Origin: Psychrobacter sp. Ps6
GTDB lineage: Bacteria; Pseudomonadota; Gammaproteobacteria; Pseudomonadales; Moraxellaceae
Assembly (NCBI RefSeq): GCF_022129235.1
Contig: NZ_JADQAI010000004.1
Coordinates: 1-64,000 of the forward strand
Direction of reading: 5' to 3'
DNA: 64,000 nt
Program-made: the position numbers and the translations under genes
Notes under the pieces: generated by a model
What the model was told of the DNA's origin: nothing
Databases searched by the model: none
Seen by the model: only the letters and a program-made list of their open reading frames with translations
Part shown: positions 9,154-18,061 of the stretch, piece by piece
How the letters are laid out: every line of letters begins with the position of its first letter
Position numbering within the stretch: the stretch's first letter is position 1

Positions 9154-9801
9154 TCAAGAATTTGGCGCATCAGGCTGCATCATAGGATCAGCATCTGCAA
9201 AGGCTTTGAGCGTGCGACAATGCGTATCAATAGCGACAATATTAGGATAAGGAGTCAGGTCCACTTCGAAGCGCCGTGCAGAAGAAACCTGCGGGATTAA
9301 ATAGCAGTCTGCAAAAGTGGGCCTATCACCATAGCAGAATTGTCCTCGGTTTTTATCTGCTACCAACCGTGTCTCTAACGCTGCAAACCCTTCAGTAATC
9401 CAACGATTGCACCATGCAATGACTGCTTCTTTATCTACTGACAACTCATTACGTAAGTACTGTAAAATGCGGCGGTTATTAATCGGATGGATATCACTGC
9501 CAATCATCGCACTTAGCGCACGCACGTGCATGCGACCAGCGGTATCTTGGGGCAATAAAGCGTGCTCAGGGTAGGTCTCTTCTAACCACTCCAAGATAGC
9601 AGGACTTTGGTATAATAATAAATCGTCCGCTTTTAGGACCGGCACCAGTCCTTGCGGATTAATCGCTTTAAATGCATCCTCTAACTGCTCATCTTGTGCC
9701 AGATTGATCGCGATATCATCATAATCTAAGCCTTTTAAATTCAAGGCAATACGGGTACGGTGAGAAGTACCACTGCGAAAATAGCCGTAAAGTGTCATCA
9801 T
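9154..9801 (-). CDS. maiA: Maleylacetoacetate isomerase (zeta-class GST)
   Basis: 215 residues, the usual size. It isomerises 4-maleylacetoacetate to 4-fumarylacetoacetate with glutathione, the penultimate step of tyrosine degradation. The N-terminal thioredoxin-like domain carries a zeta-GST type active-site segment (FRSGTSHRTRIAL, residues 8-20) and a cis-proline region (QGLVPVL). The C-terminal helical domain contains the family-typical RPTFADCYLIPQ. An AAGGA ribosome binding site precedes tandem ATGs at 9801 and 9798. It is divergent from the IclR regulator gene and separated from fahA by the TRAP and VOC genes. Confidence 0.92.
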   Translation of the reverse strand: MMTLYGYFRSGTSHRTRIALNLKGLDYDDIAINLAQDEQLEDAFKAINPQGLVPVLKADDLLLYQSPAILEWLEETYPEHALLPQDTAGRMHVRALSAMIGSDIHPINNRRILQYLRNELSVDKEAVIAWCNRWITEGFAALETRLVADKNRGQFCYGDRPTFADCYLIPQVSSARRFEVDLTPYPNIVAIDTHCRTLKAFADADPMMQPDAPNS

Positions 9802-9908
9802 TATTTATGTCCTTATTGTGATAGGTTATTTGTGTCAAGCTTATGTGAGATAAAGTAAGTATTATTGAGCCGTGTCACTATTAATTTGACCTGTATGTCA
9901 CCGCCAGT

Positions 9909-9936
9909 TCATTGAGCAATTCTCATTGAACAATTC
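9909..9936. promoter_or_regulatory. Tandem palindromic operator candidate between maiA and the iclR-type gene
   Basis: Two adjacent 14-base direct repeats (TCATTGAGCAATTC and TCATTGAACAATTC). Each contains the palindrome ATTG-NN-CAAT, so the two dyads are exactly 14 bases apart. They lie in the divergent promoter region, which fits an IclR-family binding site acting on both genes. Confidence 0.5.
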
Positions 9937-9979
9937 AGTATCAAGAAACAATAATTAAGTACACTAGAGACGAGCCATC

Positions 9980-10837
9980 ATGCCAGCAGATAAAAATTTT
10001 TTAGATAAATCCGTCACGAGTAAAAACCAGAGTGGCATCCAGTCACTTGAGATTGGATTGTCGATACTAGATGTGCTTATCGATCGCAATGAGCCTATGA
10101 TGCTAAAGGATATCGCTGAAACCATGCAGATGCATCCAGCAAAATCTCATCGTTACTTGGTCAGCCTCATTCGCAAAAATTACGCTCGTAAGCTTGATGA
10201 TGGTCGCTACGGGCTTGGCGATAGAGTAAATGCATTGGCAGCATTAGGACATACTGAGCTCAGTCAAAACAATCTCTTGGCGCGTCTCACGCAGGTGGCC
10301 AATGAGATTAAAGATACCCTAAATTGCGGTGTACAAATTGCTAAGTGGTTTAGCGAAGGCCCAATTATTATTCAGTCCGTTGAACCAGACAGTCCGATTA
10401 GCATCATTACTCGTATTGGTTCACGTATGCCTTTGACGACATCAGCCACAGGGCAATTATTTGCCAGTTACCAACCCGATGCGGTCATTCAGCCATTGGT
10501 CAACGCTGAATGGCAGTCGAGTAATGCCGAAGCAGATATGGTAGAGAAGTGGGAGAGTTTTGCTCAGCTGCAAGCCAAAATTCGTACTCAAGGCTATGCG
10601 ACGGTGACGGGCGATATGCTTATGGGTATCAACGCTATTACGATACCTGTGATATTGCCGCATCTTGCCAATAGTGTTGCCAATCTATCCGCGATGAGTG
10701 ATAAAACCGCTAGCGAGGCTCTACCGCTAGAATACGCCATCACTATCATCGGAACCACAGAGCAACTGCCAATGAGTGAGCAACAGAACGTAGTCGAGCA
10801 AATACTAGCAATCGCGCAGCGCTATCAAATAGCATAG
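9980..10837 (+). CDS. IclR-family transcriptional regulator
   Basis: 285 residues. An N-terminal winged helix-turn-helix (about 20-85; MMLKDIAETMQMHPAKSHRY) is followed by the IclR effector-binding domain (about 100-280; GPIIIQSV, SRMPLTTSATGQLF). The SATG(Q/R) segment is typical of the ligand domain. It is divergent from maiA and embedded in the tyrosine degradation region, so control of homogentisate-pathway genes is likely. The effector cannot be read from sequence. The ribosome binding site is weak (GAGACGAG). Confidence 0.88.
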   Translation: MPADKNFLDKSVTSKNQSGIQSLEIGLSILDVLIDRNEPMMLKDIAETMQMHPAKSHRYLVSLIRKNYARKLDDGRYGLGDRVNALAALGHTELSQNNLLARLTQVANEIKDTLNCGVQIAKWFSEGPIIIQSVEPDSPISIITRIGSRMPLTTSATGQLFASYQPDAVIQPLVNAEWQSSNAEADMVEKWESFAQLQAKIRTQGYATVTGDMLMGINAITIPVILPHLANSVANLSAMSDKTASEALPLEYAITIIGTTEQLPMSEQQNVVEQILAIAQRYQIA

Positions 10838-10923
10838 CTAAAATGTTAACTATAAGCTGACTGGCTATCGCGTTATCGCGTCGAGAGATTTATTTACTCA
10901 TGTTGTCTCATTCAGTCCATCCT

Positions 10924-11988
10924 CTAAACCACGCAGCCGCTACTGGCCGCTTTTGCTTTTTCGTATACATTATTAGCATCTAGACCAGTGGCATTGACTT
11001 CATCTAGATAGTGCTGCGAGCCTTCCATCAATGGGCCCCTCCAGTCTGGGTCATTAAGTGGGTCAGGAATATCAATCATGACATCGCCTTTTTCTTTGGC
11101 GGCAGCCATGGCTTTGGCATTACTGATATCAAATACTTTAGAGACACGTGCTGCCATCTGCGCGCCTGAATTGCCATCAATCACTTTTTTGAGATCATCG
11201 GGCAACTTGTCATATTTGTCTTTATTCATACTGATGACAAAGGTGGAGTTATAAAAAGGAATGTTGGTATGTGTATTGATGAGCTCATCAAGACGGAAGG
11301 CCTGAATGGGTTGCCAAGTAAAGCTAAGCCCATCAATAACACCGCGCTGAAGCGAGGTATAAGTATCACTGACAGGCATGCCAACGGGTGCGGCACCAGT
11401 CGCCTCGATAATGTGGCTAGCAACGGCAGAAGGTTGGCGAATACGTAAGCCTTTCATATCGGCTGGCGTGCGAATCGGTTTATCAACCGTATGAAGGGCG
11501 CCTTGTCCTGTCCCAATGAGCGCGAGCAAGTGAGTATCTTCGTACTCATTTTTAATGACGCCCTCATCATAAAGTTTATGAAGGATACAGCTTTGCTGCT
11601 GTGCGGTATTGGTAATACCTGGCAGTTCTACAATCTGCGTCAAAGGAAACCGTCCTGCTGTATATCCTTGTGCTTGCATACCGATATCGACGATGCCTTT
11701 TGCAGTCGCATCATAGGTGGCACCTGGCTTACTGAGAGTAGCAGAGGGGTAAATCTCAATCTTTAAACGACCATTTGAGTCTTCTTCGATTTTCTTTGCC
11801 CATGGCTCCAATGCTTCGGTATTGATGTTGTCATTGGCCGTCATAAAATGTGAAAATCTCAGTGTCGTCACGTCGCTTGTATTGACATCCGCGCTTGAGG
11901 CTTGTTCATTTTGATCGTTGTTAGAGCAGCCAGTCATCGCAACTGAGGCCGCTAAGAGTATGCCTAAAGGGAATTTTACTTTCATCAT
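10924..11988 (-). CDS. TRAP transporter solute-binding lipoprotein (DctP family)
   Basis: 354 residues. It has a lipoprotein signal with lipobox MTGC (about residues 17-20), then a DctP-type periplasmic binding fold. Family landmarks include LRFSHFMT, the PADMKGLRIRQPS segment with the conserved arginine that contacts carboxylate ligands, and the region around GMPVSDTYTSLQRGVIDG. TRAP binding proteins deliver organic acids to DctQ/DctM membrane subunits, but no such subunits occur in the window. Its position between maiA/iclR and the VOC/fahA genes suggests an aromatic or keto acid ligand, which is inference. It could serve a TRAP permease encoded elsewhere. Confidence 0.85.
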   Translation of the reverse strand: MMKVKFPLGILLAASVAMTGCSNNDQNEQASSADVNTSDVTTLRFSHFMTANDNINTEALEPWAKKIEEDSNGRLKIEIYPSATLSKPGATYDATAKGIVDIGMQAQGYTAGRFPLTQIVELPGITNTAQQQSCILHKLYDEGVIKNEYEDTHLLALIGTGQGALHTVDKPIRTPADMKGLRIRQPSAVASHIIEATGAAPVGMPVSDTYTSLQRGVIDGLSFTWQPIQAFRLDELINTHTNIPFYNSTFVISMNKDKYDKLPDDLKKVIDGNSGAQMAARVSKVFDISNAKAMAAAKEKGDVMIDIPDPLNDPDWRGPLMEGSQHYLDEVNATGLDANNVYEKAKAASSGCVV

Positions 11989-12128
11989 TGAGTCCTTTCA
12001 TGATGGTTAAATATGGTTCGCAAGCTATGCCATCTCTTTATTATTTTGAACTGATCACTACTTATTTAATTTCAAAATAATGATTGATAGATAATGTAAA
12101 AAAGGTAGCAAGTAGAAAGACGACGCAG

Positions 12129-12704
12129 TTACTCTCCGACAGGTGCAACGTCGCGTGCTTCAGCCAACTCATCACTATGCAAAAACTGCGTATGTGCTGG
12201 CGCGCGTTTGGTGCGCGACCACTCATCTAGCATGTCTTGCTTGATGGCATCTGTAATCATCGAGACTTTATCTTCTGAGGTCGGGTCGTCATAGGTCAAC
12301 TCGAGACGATGTCCATTAGGATCGAAGAAATATATCGAGTGAAAGATACCGTGATTGGTCACGCCAATGACATCAATACCTGCGGCCTCAAGATGCTCTT
12401 TGGCAACCATTAGCTCATCACGATCTTTGACTTTTAGCGCCAAGTGTTGCACCCAGTTTGGGGTATTGGGGTCAAAGCCCATTTCAGGCTGGTTGGGCAC
12501 TTCAAAAAATGCCAATACATTACCATTACCAGCGTCCAAAAAGACGTGCATATAAGGGTCAAAGGCTTTGGTTGAAGGTACATGGTCTTCTGCAAATGCC
12601 AAGATAAAATCCATATTAAGGTTTTTCTTGTACCATTCGACGGTTTCTTTGGCATCCTTGCAGCGATAAGCCACGTGATGGATTTTTTCAATTTGAAAGC
12701 TCAT
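12129..12704 (-). CDS. VOC-superfamily metalloprotein of the tyrosine pathway region
   Basis: 191 residues with two beta-alpha-beta-beta-beta modules. Candidate metal ligands sit at all four canonical positions: His9/His10 (KIHHVAY), Glu68 (LAFFEVP), His87 (WVQHLAL) and Glu135 (HRLELTY). Glyoxalase-type isomerases and extradiol-type dioxygenases share this fold. The DPNGHRLEL signature is typical. A C-terminal tail (about 145-191) extends beyond the fold. It lies 127 bases downstream of fahA on the same strand. The reaction is not determined by sequence; a role in or near homogentisate/maleylacetoacetate metabolism follows from context only. Confidence 0.8.
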   Translation of the reverse strand: MSFQIEKIHHVAYRCKDAKETVEWYKKNLNMDFILAFAEDHVPSTKAFDPYMHVFLDAGNGNVLAFFEVPNQPEMGFDPNTPNWVQHLALKVKDRDELMVAKEHLEAAGIDVIGVTNHGIFHSIYFFDPNGHRLELTYDDPTSEDKVSMITDAIKQDMLDEWSRTKRAPAHTQFLHSDELAEARDVAPVGE

Positions 12705-12831
12705 ATCAAACTCCTTTTGATAAGGCGTAGCGTGAATGCAAGAGGAACGATGCCCGTACTAATAGACCAAATGTCATGATGGTTCTGACGGCTCAAATCT
12801 ACTGTCACTACGCCTTTTTCCTATTCCACTA

Positions 12832-14121
12832 TTATTCGTTAAAATTAAAGTTAAGCGCAGGCAATACTTTGCCACGTACTTCACCAAAGCCAACACGCAC
12901 GCCATCTTTTTCGCTATAGCCTTTCATAATGACGGTATCGCCATCTTCGATGAAGGTGCGCGACTCACCGCCCTCAAGTGTTACTGGTTTAGTAGCATTC
13001 CAAGCAATCTCTAGCATCGAGCCATAAGAATCAGGCGTTGGCCCTGAAATTGTGCCCGAGCCCATCATGTCACCGACTTCTACTTTACAGCCAGTGATGG
13101 TGTGATGCGTCAGCTGCTGCGCCATTGACCAGTACATGTATTTAAAATTGGTCTCGCAAATGACTGTCGCTGTTTTTGCATTTTCAGGCAGTAGTTCGAC
13201 TGATAGATTGATGTCAAAACTGTTATCACTCGCTTTTTCGTTCAAATAAGCAAGCGGCTTGGGTTCTTGGGTTGGGCAAGCGGTGCTAAATGGCGCCAAT
13301 GCATCCATAGTCACAATCCAAGGAGAAACTTGCGAGGCGAACGTCTTAGCATTGAAAGGACCTAGCGGCACATATTCCCACTTTTGGATATCTCGAGCTG
13401 ACCAGTCGTTGAGTAGTACCATGCCAAAGATATGATCAGCCGCTTCATCTACGGCGATTGGTTGACCAATATGGTTGCCTTTGCCCACGACAAAAGCGGT
13501 CTCGAGCTCAAAATCCAAACGCTTACAGGCAGAGAAAATAGGACGGTCATCAGGGTTGGGCTTTAGCTGACCTGAGGGACGTACGACATCATTTCCACTG
13601 ACGATGACAGTACTAGCGCGTCCGTTATAACCAACTGGCATTTCGGTCCAGTTAGGTAGCAGGGCATTGTTTGGATCGCGGAACATCGTACCGACGTTGG
13701 TCGCGTGTTCTTTCGATGAATAAAAATCGGTAAAGCCCGGCACTTGAACGGGCAGGTGCATGGTGACGTCTGCTTGCTTGAACAGGGCTTTGTTCTGCAA
13801 GTCCGTATTGTCACGTAACGTGTCATTATCGCTAGACAGTAGCGTTTGAATGGTCGTGCGTGCTTGCATCCAATTGTCTCGACCAGAGTCGATAAAGGCG
13901 TTTAGCGTCGGCTGATCAAAATAAGGCCCGCCATTTAGACTCAATAATCCTTCTGATTCTAATACAGACAAGTCGAGCACATGCTCACCAATGGCAACCC
14001 CTGCACGGCGAGCGCCGTCTCTGGTTTCGCTAAAGATGCCATAAGGCAGATTATGGATAGAAAAATCAGAGTCTGCTTTGATGTCGATAAAAGAAGTGAG
14101 AGTACTGTCAGTCGTTGACAT
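12832..14121 (-). CDS. fahA: Fumarylacetoacetase
   Basis: 429 residues, normal for the family. It hydrolyses 4-fumarylacetoacetate to fumarate and acetoacetate, the last step of tyrosine degradation. Seen are the N-terminal SH3-like domain and then the catalytic FAH domain with FTDFYSSKEHATNVG (metal-binding Asp and catalytic His), RLDFELETAFVVG (two metal-binding Glu) and LLNDWSARDIQ (metal-binding Asp). GSGTISGP and GSMLEI near the C-terminus are also typical. An AAGGAG-like ribosome binding site precedes the ATG. The VOC gene follows on the same strand. An inverted repeat at 14151-14186 may be its operator. Confidence 0.96.
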   Translation of the reverse strand: MSTTDSTLTSFIDIKADSDFSIHNLPYGIFSETRDGARRAGVAIGEHVLDLSVLESEGLLSLNGGPYFDQPTLNAFIDSGRDNWMQARTTIQTLLSSDNDTLRDNTDLQNKALFKQADVTMHLPVQVPGFTDFYSSKEHATNVGTMFRDPNNALLPNWTEMPVGYNGRASTVIVSGNDVVRPSGQLKPNPDDRPIFSACKRLDFELETAFVVGKGNHIGQPIAVDEAADHIFGMVLLNDWSARDIQKWEYVPLGPFNAKTFASQVSPWIVTMDALAPFSTACPTQEPKPLAYLNEKASDNSFDINLSVELLPENAKTATVICETNFKYMYWSMAQQLTHHTITGCKVEVGDMMGSGTISGPTPDSYGSMLEIAWNATKPVTLEGGESRTFIEDGDTVIMKGYSEKDGVRVGFGEVRGKVLPALNFNFNE

Positions 14122-14150
14122 GATTTGCTCCTTGCTAAAAATATAATTTA

Positions 14151-14186
14151 ATTACGTTATAGTTAATGACTTACGTATAATGTAAT
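14151..14186. promoter_or_regulatory. Inverted repeat upstream of fahA
   Basis: ATTACGTTATA (14151-14161) and TATAATGTAAT (14176-14186) are inverted repeats matching at 10 of 11 positions, with a 14-base spacer. They lie 30-65 bases upstream of the fahA ATG, so they are a plausible regulator site overlapping the promoter. Confidence 0.45.
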
Positions 14187-14260
14187 TTATTGATATGTTG
14201 ATTGCAAGTTTTTTGTGCCATGTCTTTTGCTTGCTGATTGATGAAACAAACCCTAAGCAC

Positions 14261-14293
14261 AAAAAAAGGCCGAGCAATCGCTCAGCCTTTTTT
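14261..14293 (-). terminator. Rho-independent terminator of the aminotransferase gene
   Basis: On the minus strand a G/C-rich hairpin (GGCTGAGC pairs with GCTCGGCC, short loop) is followed by a T run. It lies just after the aminotransferase stop codon. Confidence 0.85.
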
Positions 14294-14321
14294 CATTTCT
14301 TAGTCTTTACTTCTGATGAAT

Positions 14322-15518
14322 TTAGTCTTTTAAAACATCTGCCATCGCGTTGGCCACATAGTCGATGTTGCTGGTATTTAGGCCAGCTACACACATACGT
14401 GAGTTAGATACCATATAAATACCATACTCGCTTTGTAGGCGCTCGACCTGTTCAGGCGTCAATCCAGTAAAGCTAAACATACCGTTTTGACGCGTGATGT
14501 AGTCAAAGTTACGGTTAGGGATTTTTGCTTCTAGTACCGATTTTAGCTTTAGGCGCATGGCTTTGATACGGTCACGCATAGCATAGACTTCGCCAACCCA
14601 CTGCTCATGTAGTGCTCCATCGTTCATGACGATATCAACCACATGACCACCATGTGATGGCGGGCTTGAGTAGATGCGGCGTACCATCGCATTTAGCTGA
14701 CCAAATACGCGCTCGGCTTCATCTACGGTGAGACAGACAACTGACAGACCGCCAACGCGCTCGCCATATAGCGATAGGTTTTTAGAGAATGAGTTGCTAA
14801 CAAACAGTGGCAAGCCCATCTCAACGGCTTTACGAATAGCGTAAGCATCGCTGTCCATGTCTTCGCCAAACCCTTGGTAAGCGATATCCATGAATGGAAT
14901 CAATTCACGTGCTTTGATGACGTTGAGTACCGTGTCCCATTGCGCTTGAGTCAAATCCAGCCCCGTTGGATTGTGGCAACAAGGATGTAGCAAGATGACA
15001 TCGTTTTTGTTCAATGTCTCAAAAAACGCAATCATCTCATCAAATTTGATGCTGCTGTTGGCTTTGTCGTAGTACGGGTATTTGCCCACTTCAACGTCAG
15101 AGCCTTCAAAGATAGCGATATGATTGCCCCACGTCGGGTCACTGACATAGCACTTAGACTGTGGGAACCATTCATGGATAAACTCAGCGCCCACTTTTAG
15201 CGCGCCAGAACCACCGATAGTGGCGATGGTCGCGACCAAACCGTCTTGTAAGATTTGCGCGTCTTTACCAAACAATAATTCCTGACAGCCTTTACGGTGT
15301 CCCGGCAACCCTGCCATCGGTAGATAGGGGCGCGGGGCGATAGGATCAGCAATGCGTGCCTCGGCGATTTTGACACACTCGAGTACAGGCAGGACGCCAT
15401 TTTCGTCGTAATAAATACCAATGCCCAAGTTGACCTTGTTAGGATTGCTATCTGCTGAGTATTTTTCCATCAGACCCAAAATTGGATCGCCAGCGTAATA
15501 ATCGATACGTTCAAACAT
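14322..15518 (-). CDS. tyrB: Aromatic amino acid aminotransferase (class I, AspC/TyrB type)
   Basis: 398 residues, the standard length. It is a PLP enzyme transferring the amino group of Tyr/Phe (and often Asp) to 2-oxoglutarate. Visible landmarks are HPCCHNPTGLDLT (Asn183), DIAYQGFG (Asp211, Tyr214), the PLP lysine in SNSFSKNLSLYGERVG (Lys246) and the C-terminal SNSRMCVAGL segment with the arginine that binds the substrate carboxylate. Context between hpd and fahA suggests it makes 4-hydroxyphenylpyruvate for Hpd. AspC and TyrB cannot be separated by eye, so the symbol rests on the neighbourhood. Confidence 0.85.
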   Translation of the reverse strand: MFERIDYYAGDPILGLMEKYSADSNPNKVNLGIGIYYDENGVLPVLECVKIAEARIADPIAPRPYLPMAGLPGHRKGCQELLFGKDAQILQDGLVATIATIGGSGALKVGAEFIHEWFPQSKCYVSDPTWGNHIAIFEGSDVEVGKYPYYDKANSSIKFDEMIAFFETLNKNDVILLHPCCHNPTGLDLTQAQWDTVLNVIKARELIPFMDIAYQGFGEDMDSDAYAIRKAVEMGLPLFVSNSFSKNLSLYGERVGGLSVVCLTVDEAERVFGQLNAMVRRIYSSPPSHGGHVVDIVMNDGALHEQWVGEVYAMRDRIKAMRLKLKSVLEAKIPNRNFDYITRQNGMFSFTGLTPEQVERLQSEYGIYMVSNSRMCVAGLNTSNIDYVANAMADVLKD

Positions 15519-15675
15519 GCCATTTCCTTATAAGAATATAAACCAAGCAGCCGAAAATCATAGAGCAAATTGCCGATGAACTCAACATGAGAGTGGGTTA
15601 TCTTGAGCAATTAATAAAATAAATCACCAAATATCTTATCTCTCTGTCTAGCAGACGAGTTTACGGCGTGATGCA

Positions 15676-16623
15676 TCACTTAATCGACAGCGTTTCAGGC
15701 TGATGCAAGTCGTTGTAGTGGGTGGCAAAGTACGTTTGCAAAAACTGCTTAAAGGCAATCGTAGCAGGGGACAATGCCCGTGAGGCGCGCTGATAGATAA
15801 AGAACTGACGCATTTTTACCGGTTGCGTGAGGGGGCGCATTTGTAAGCCGTTGGCGCTGACCCAATCAATGACCTCGGGCATATAAGGGAGGCATAAGGT
15901 AATGCCAAACCCTTGGCGGGTCATCTCAAGCGCGGTGGACATAAAGTTCACCTTGTAGCGTGCTTGCTGAACGTGAGTGGCAATAGCATCATCCAGCTCG
16001 GCGGTCACCTGCTCAAGAAATGGACCTTGTAGGGTAATAAGCGGAATATCTAATAAATCCTGCCAAGTAATTTCGGTTTTTTGCGCCAATGCATGGTTGT
16101 CTGGCATAACCACGCAAAATGGCAGCTTGTATAACAGATCAGCACCGATATCATCTTCAGTCTCTATAAAACTAAGCTCAGTCCCAACCCCCAAATCAAC
16201 CTCAATGTCTTGGACATGCTTGAGCAAATTCTCTGCTGAGCAATCCAGTAGTGACACCCCAATGTTTGGATATTCCTTAGCAAATTGTGCGATGACGGCG
16301 GGCAGGGAGGACGCTGCAAACTGTGACACCGCTAAGCGTACCTGACCCTGAGCCAAGCTGGTCAAGCTGCTCGCTTCATTTTCGAACAGCTGCATCTCAT
16401 TCAAAATACGCCGCGCCTGTGGCAACAGATGTCGTCCTACTGCCGACAAAGACAGCTGTCGGGTAGTACGGTCAAATAACACGATGCCGAGGCCAGTCTC
16501 TAGCTCTTTGATCAGTCCGCTAACAGCAGACTGGGTTAGATACATCTGTTCGCTGGCACGAGTGAAACTGCCGTTGTCAGCGACTTTGATAAATGCGGTC
16601 AATTGGCGAATGCTGATATTCAT
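15676..16623 (-). CDS. LysR-family transcriptional regulator divergent from hpd
   Basis: 315 residues from the ATG at 16623, where the helix-turn-helix begins in the usual position (SIRQLTAFIKVADNGSFTRA, then SQMYLTQSAVSGLIKELE). The longer frame to 16656 adds a hydrophobic leader atypical of LysR proteins. The effector-binding domain covers about residues 90-300. It is divergent from hpd with a 159-base shared intergenic region carrying several repeats, so regulation of hpd and of itself is likely. The co-inducer is unknown. Confidence 0.87.
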   Translation of the reverse strand: MNISIRQLTAFIKVADNGSFTRASEQMYLTQSAVSGLIKELETGLGIVLFDRTTRQLSLSAVGRHLLPQARRILNEMQLFENEASSLTSLAQGQVRLAVSQFAASSLPAVIAQFAKEYPNIGVSLLDCSAENLLKHVQDIEVDLGVGTELSFIETEDDIGADLLYKLPFCVVMPDNHALAQKTEITWQDLLDIPLITLQGPFLEQVTAELDDAIATHVQQARYKVNFMSTALEMTRQGFGITLCLPYMPEVIDWVSANGLQMRPLTQPVKMRQFFIYQRASRALSPATIAFKQFLQTYFATHYNDLHQPETLSIK

Positions 16624-16655
16624 AAGTAAACCTGATAAATAAATCATAAAAAACA

Positions 16656-16764
16656 ATTAGTCTTATAAATAAAGCTAATCTAATATAAATACAACGTCAA
16701 CAATAAAGATTGATTACCAATCGTTTTATCGACTTTTACTACTAATTGGCTTTACGACTAATTG
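16656..16764. promoter_or_regulatory. LysR-hpd divergent control region with three repeat elements
   Basis: Three elements are seen. An inverted repeat ATTAG-N14-CTAAT (16656-16679) resembles a LysR-type site. A second dyad is GATTG-N5-CAATC (16708-16722). Two direct repeats with a 16-base period, TTTACTACTAATTG (16735-16748) and TTTACGACTAATTG (16751-16764), end just before the hpd ribosome binding site. The hpd promoter must lie here too. Confidence 0.5.
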
Positions 16765-16782
16765 ACATTAAGGATGATTGCA

Positions 16783-17898
16783 ATGGCAGATTTATTTGAT
16801 AACCCAATGGGACTAAACGGGTTTGATTTCGTCGAGTTCGCTTCCCCTCAGCCTGATGCGGTCGACGCATTGTTCAAACAGCTGGGATTTGCACATATCG
16901 CTAATCACAGATCAAAAGACGTGGCGCTATATCGCCAAGGTGACATCAACCTGATCCTAAACCGCGAGCCAAAAAGCCAAGCCAGTTACTTCGTTGAAGA
17001 GCATGGCGCTGGTGCTTGCAGCATGGGCTTTCGGGTAAAAGATGCCAAAAAAGCATACGAGCGTGCTGTGGAAATGGGCGCGCAGCCAGTAGAGGTGCCA
17101 ACTGGCGTGATGGAGCTGAGACTGCCAGCGATCAAAGGTATCGGCGGCTCACTGATCTATTTGATTGACCGTTATAAAGACGGCGAATCTATCTATGATG
17201 TCGACTTTGAGTTCTTTGCAGATGTGGATAGAAACCCTGTCGGCTATGGCTTCAAAGTCATCGATCATCTCACGCACAACGTCTATCGCGGACGCATGGC
17301 GTACTGGGCAAAATTCTATGAGCGCATCTTTAATTTCCGCGAGATTCGCTATTTTGATATCAAAGGCGAGTACACGGGGCTGACCAGTAAGGCCATGACC
17401 GCACCGGATGGCAAAATCCGTATTCCGCTCAATGAAGAAGCCAAGCAGGGCGGTGGACAGATCGAAGAGTACTTAATGCACTTCAATGGCGAGGGGATTC
17501 AGCACATTGCGCTCGCCAGTGATGACTTGTTTGCCAGTATCGATATGCTAAAAGCCGCCGGTATTCCACTTATGACTGCACCAAATGCAGCCTACTACGA
17601 GATGCTGAGCGAGCGCTTACCAAACCATGGTGAAAACGTTGCTGACTTGCAAACGCGCGGTATCTTATTAGACGGTACAACAGAGGGCGGCGCACCGCGT
17701 CTACTGCTACAGATTTTCTCTGAGACCATCTTAGGCAGTCCAGTATTTTTTGAATTTATCCAGCGTAAAGGGGATTATGCAGACGGTTTTGGTGAAGGTA
17801 ATTTCAAAGCATTGTTTGAATCGATAGAGCGTGACCAAGTGCGTCGTGGCACAGTCGGTCAGCAAGAGACCAATCAGTCAGAAACAGAAACGCCGTAG
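16783..17898 (+). CDS. hpd: 4-hydroxyphenylpyruvate dioxygenase
   Basis: 371 residues from the ATG at 16783, preceded by AAGGATG; the frame also extends to a TTG at 16762. It converts 4-hydroxyphenylpyruvate to homogentisate using Fe(II) and O2. It has two VOC-type domains. The C-terminal one holds the iron triad His162 (VIDHLTHNV), His241 ([10 protein letters not shown]) and Glu324 ([10 protein letters not shown]). The C-terminal [12 protein letters not shown] motif is diagnostic. It starts the rightward phenylalanine/tyrosine unit and is followed by phhA, phhB and an antiporter gene. The intergenic repeats upstream suggest LysR control. Confidence 0.96.
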   Translation: MADLFDNPMGLNGFDFVEFASPQPDAVDALFKQLGFAHIANHRSKDVALYRQGDINLILNREPKSQASYFVEEHGAGACSMGFRVKDAKKAYERAVEMGAQPVEVPTGVMELRLPAIKGIGGSLIYLIDRYKDGESIYDVDFEFFADVDRNPVGYGFKVIDHLTHNVYRGRMAYWAKFYERIFNFREIRYFDIKGEYTGLTSKAMTAPDGKIRIPLNEEAKQGGGQIEEYLMHFNGEGIQHIALASDDLFASIDMLKAAGIPLMTAPNAAYYEMLSERLPNHGENVADLQTRGILLDGTTEGGAPRLLLQIFSETILGSPVFFEFIQRKGDYADGFGEGNFKALFESIERDQVRRGTVGQQETNQSETETP

Positions 17899-17934
17899 AT
17901 CACACTACATTTAGAAAAAATTTAAAAAACAAAC

Positions 17935-17963
17935 GGACAAGGCAAAAGGAATTTGGCTTGTCC
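17935..17963 (+). terminator. Weak terminator-like hairpin after hpd
   Basis: GGACAAG pairs with CTTGTCC across a 15-base loop but lacks a real T run. It may reduce rather than end transcription into phhA. Confidence 0.35.
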
Positions 17964-18061
17964 TTAATAGACACACTTTAACAGGTACTTTTTAATAGAT
18001 ACGTTACTGACAAGTATAGATATAAAGGTAACGTACTCACTGCGATAAAAGGAACACAGGC

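Noticed and set aside
12722..12816. Long-range inverted repeat AAGGCGTAG ... CTACGCCTT between fahA and the VOC gene
   Set aside because: A 77-base loop and no T run make it a poor terminator; the match may be chance or a remnant.
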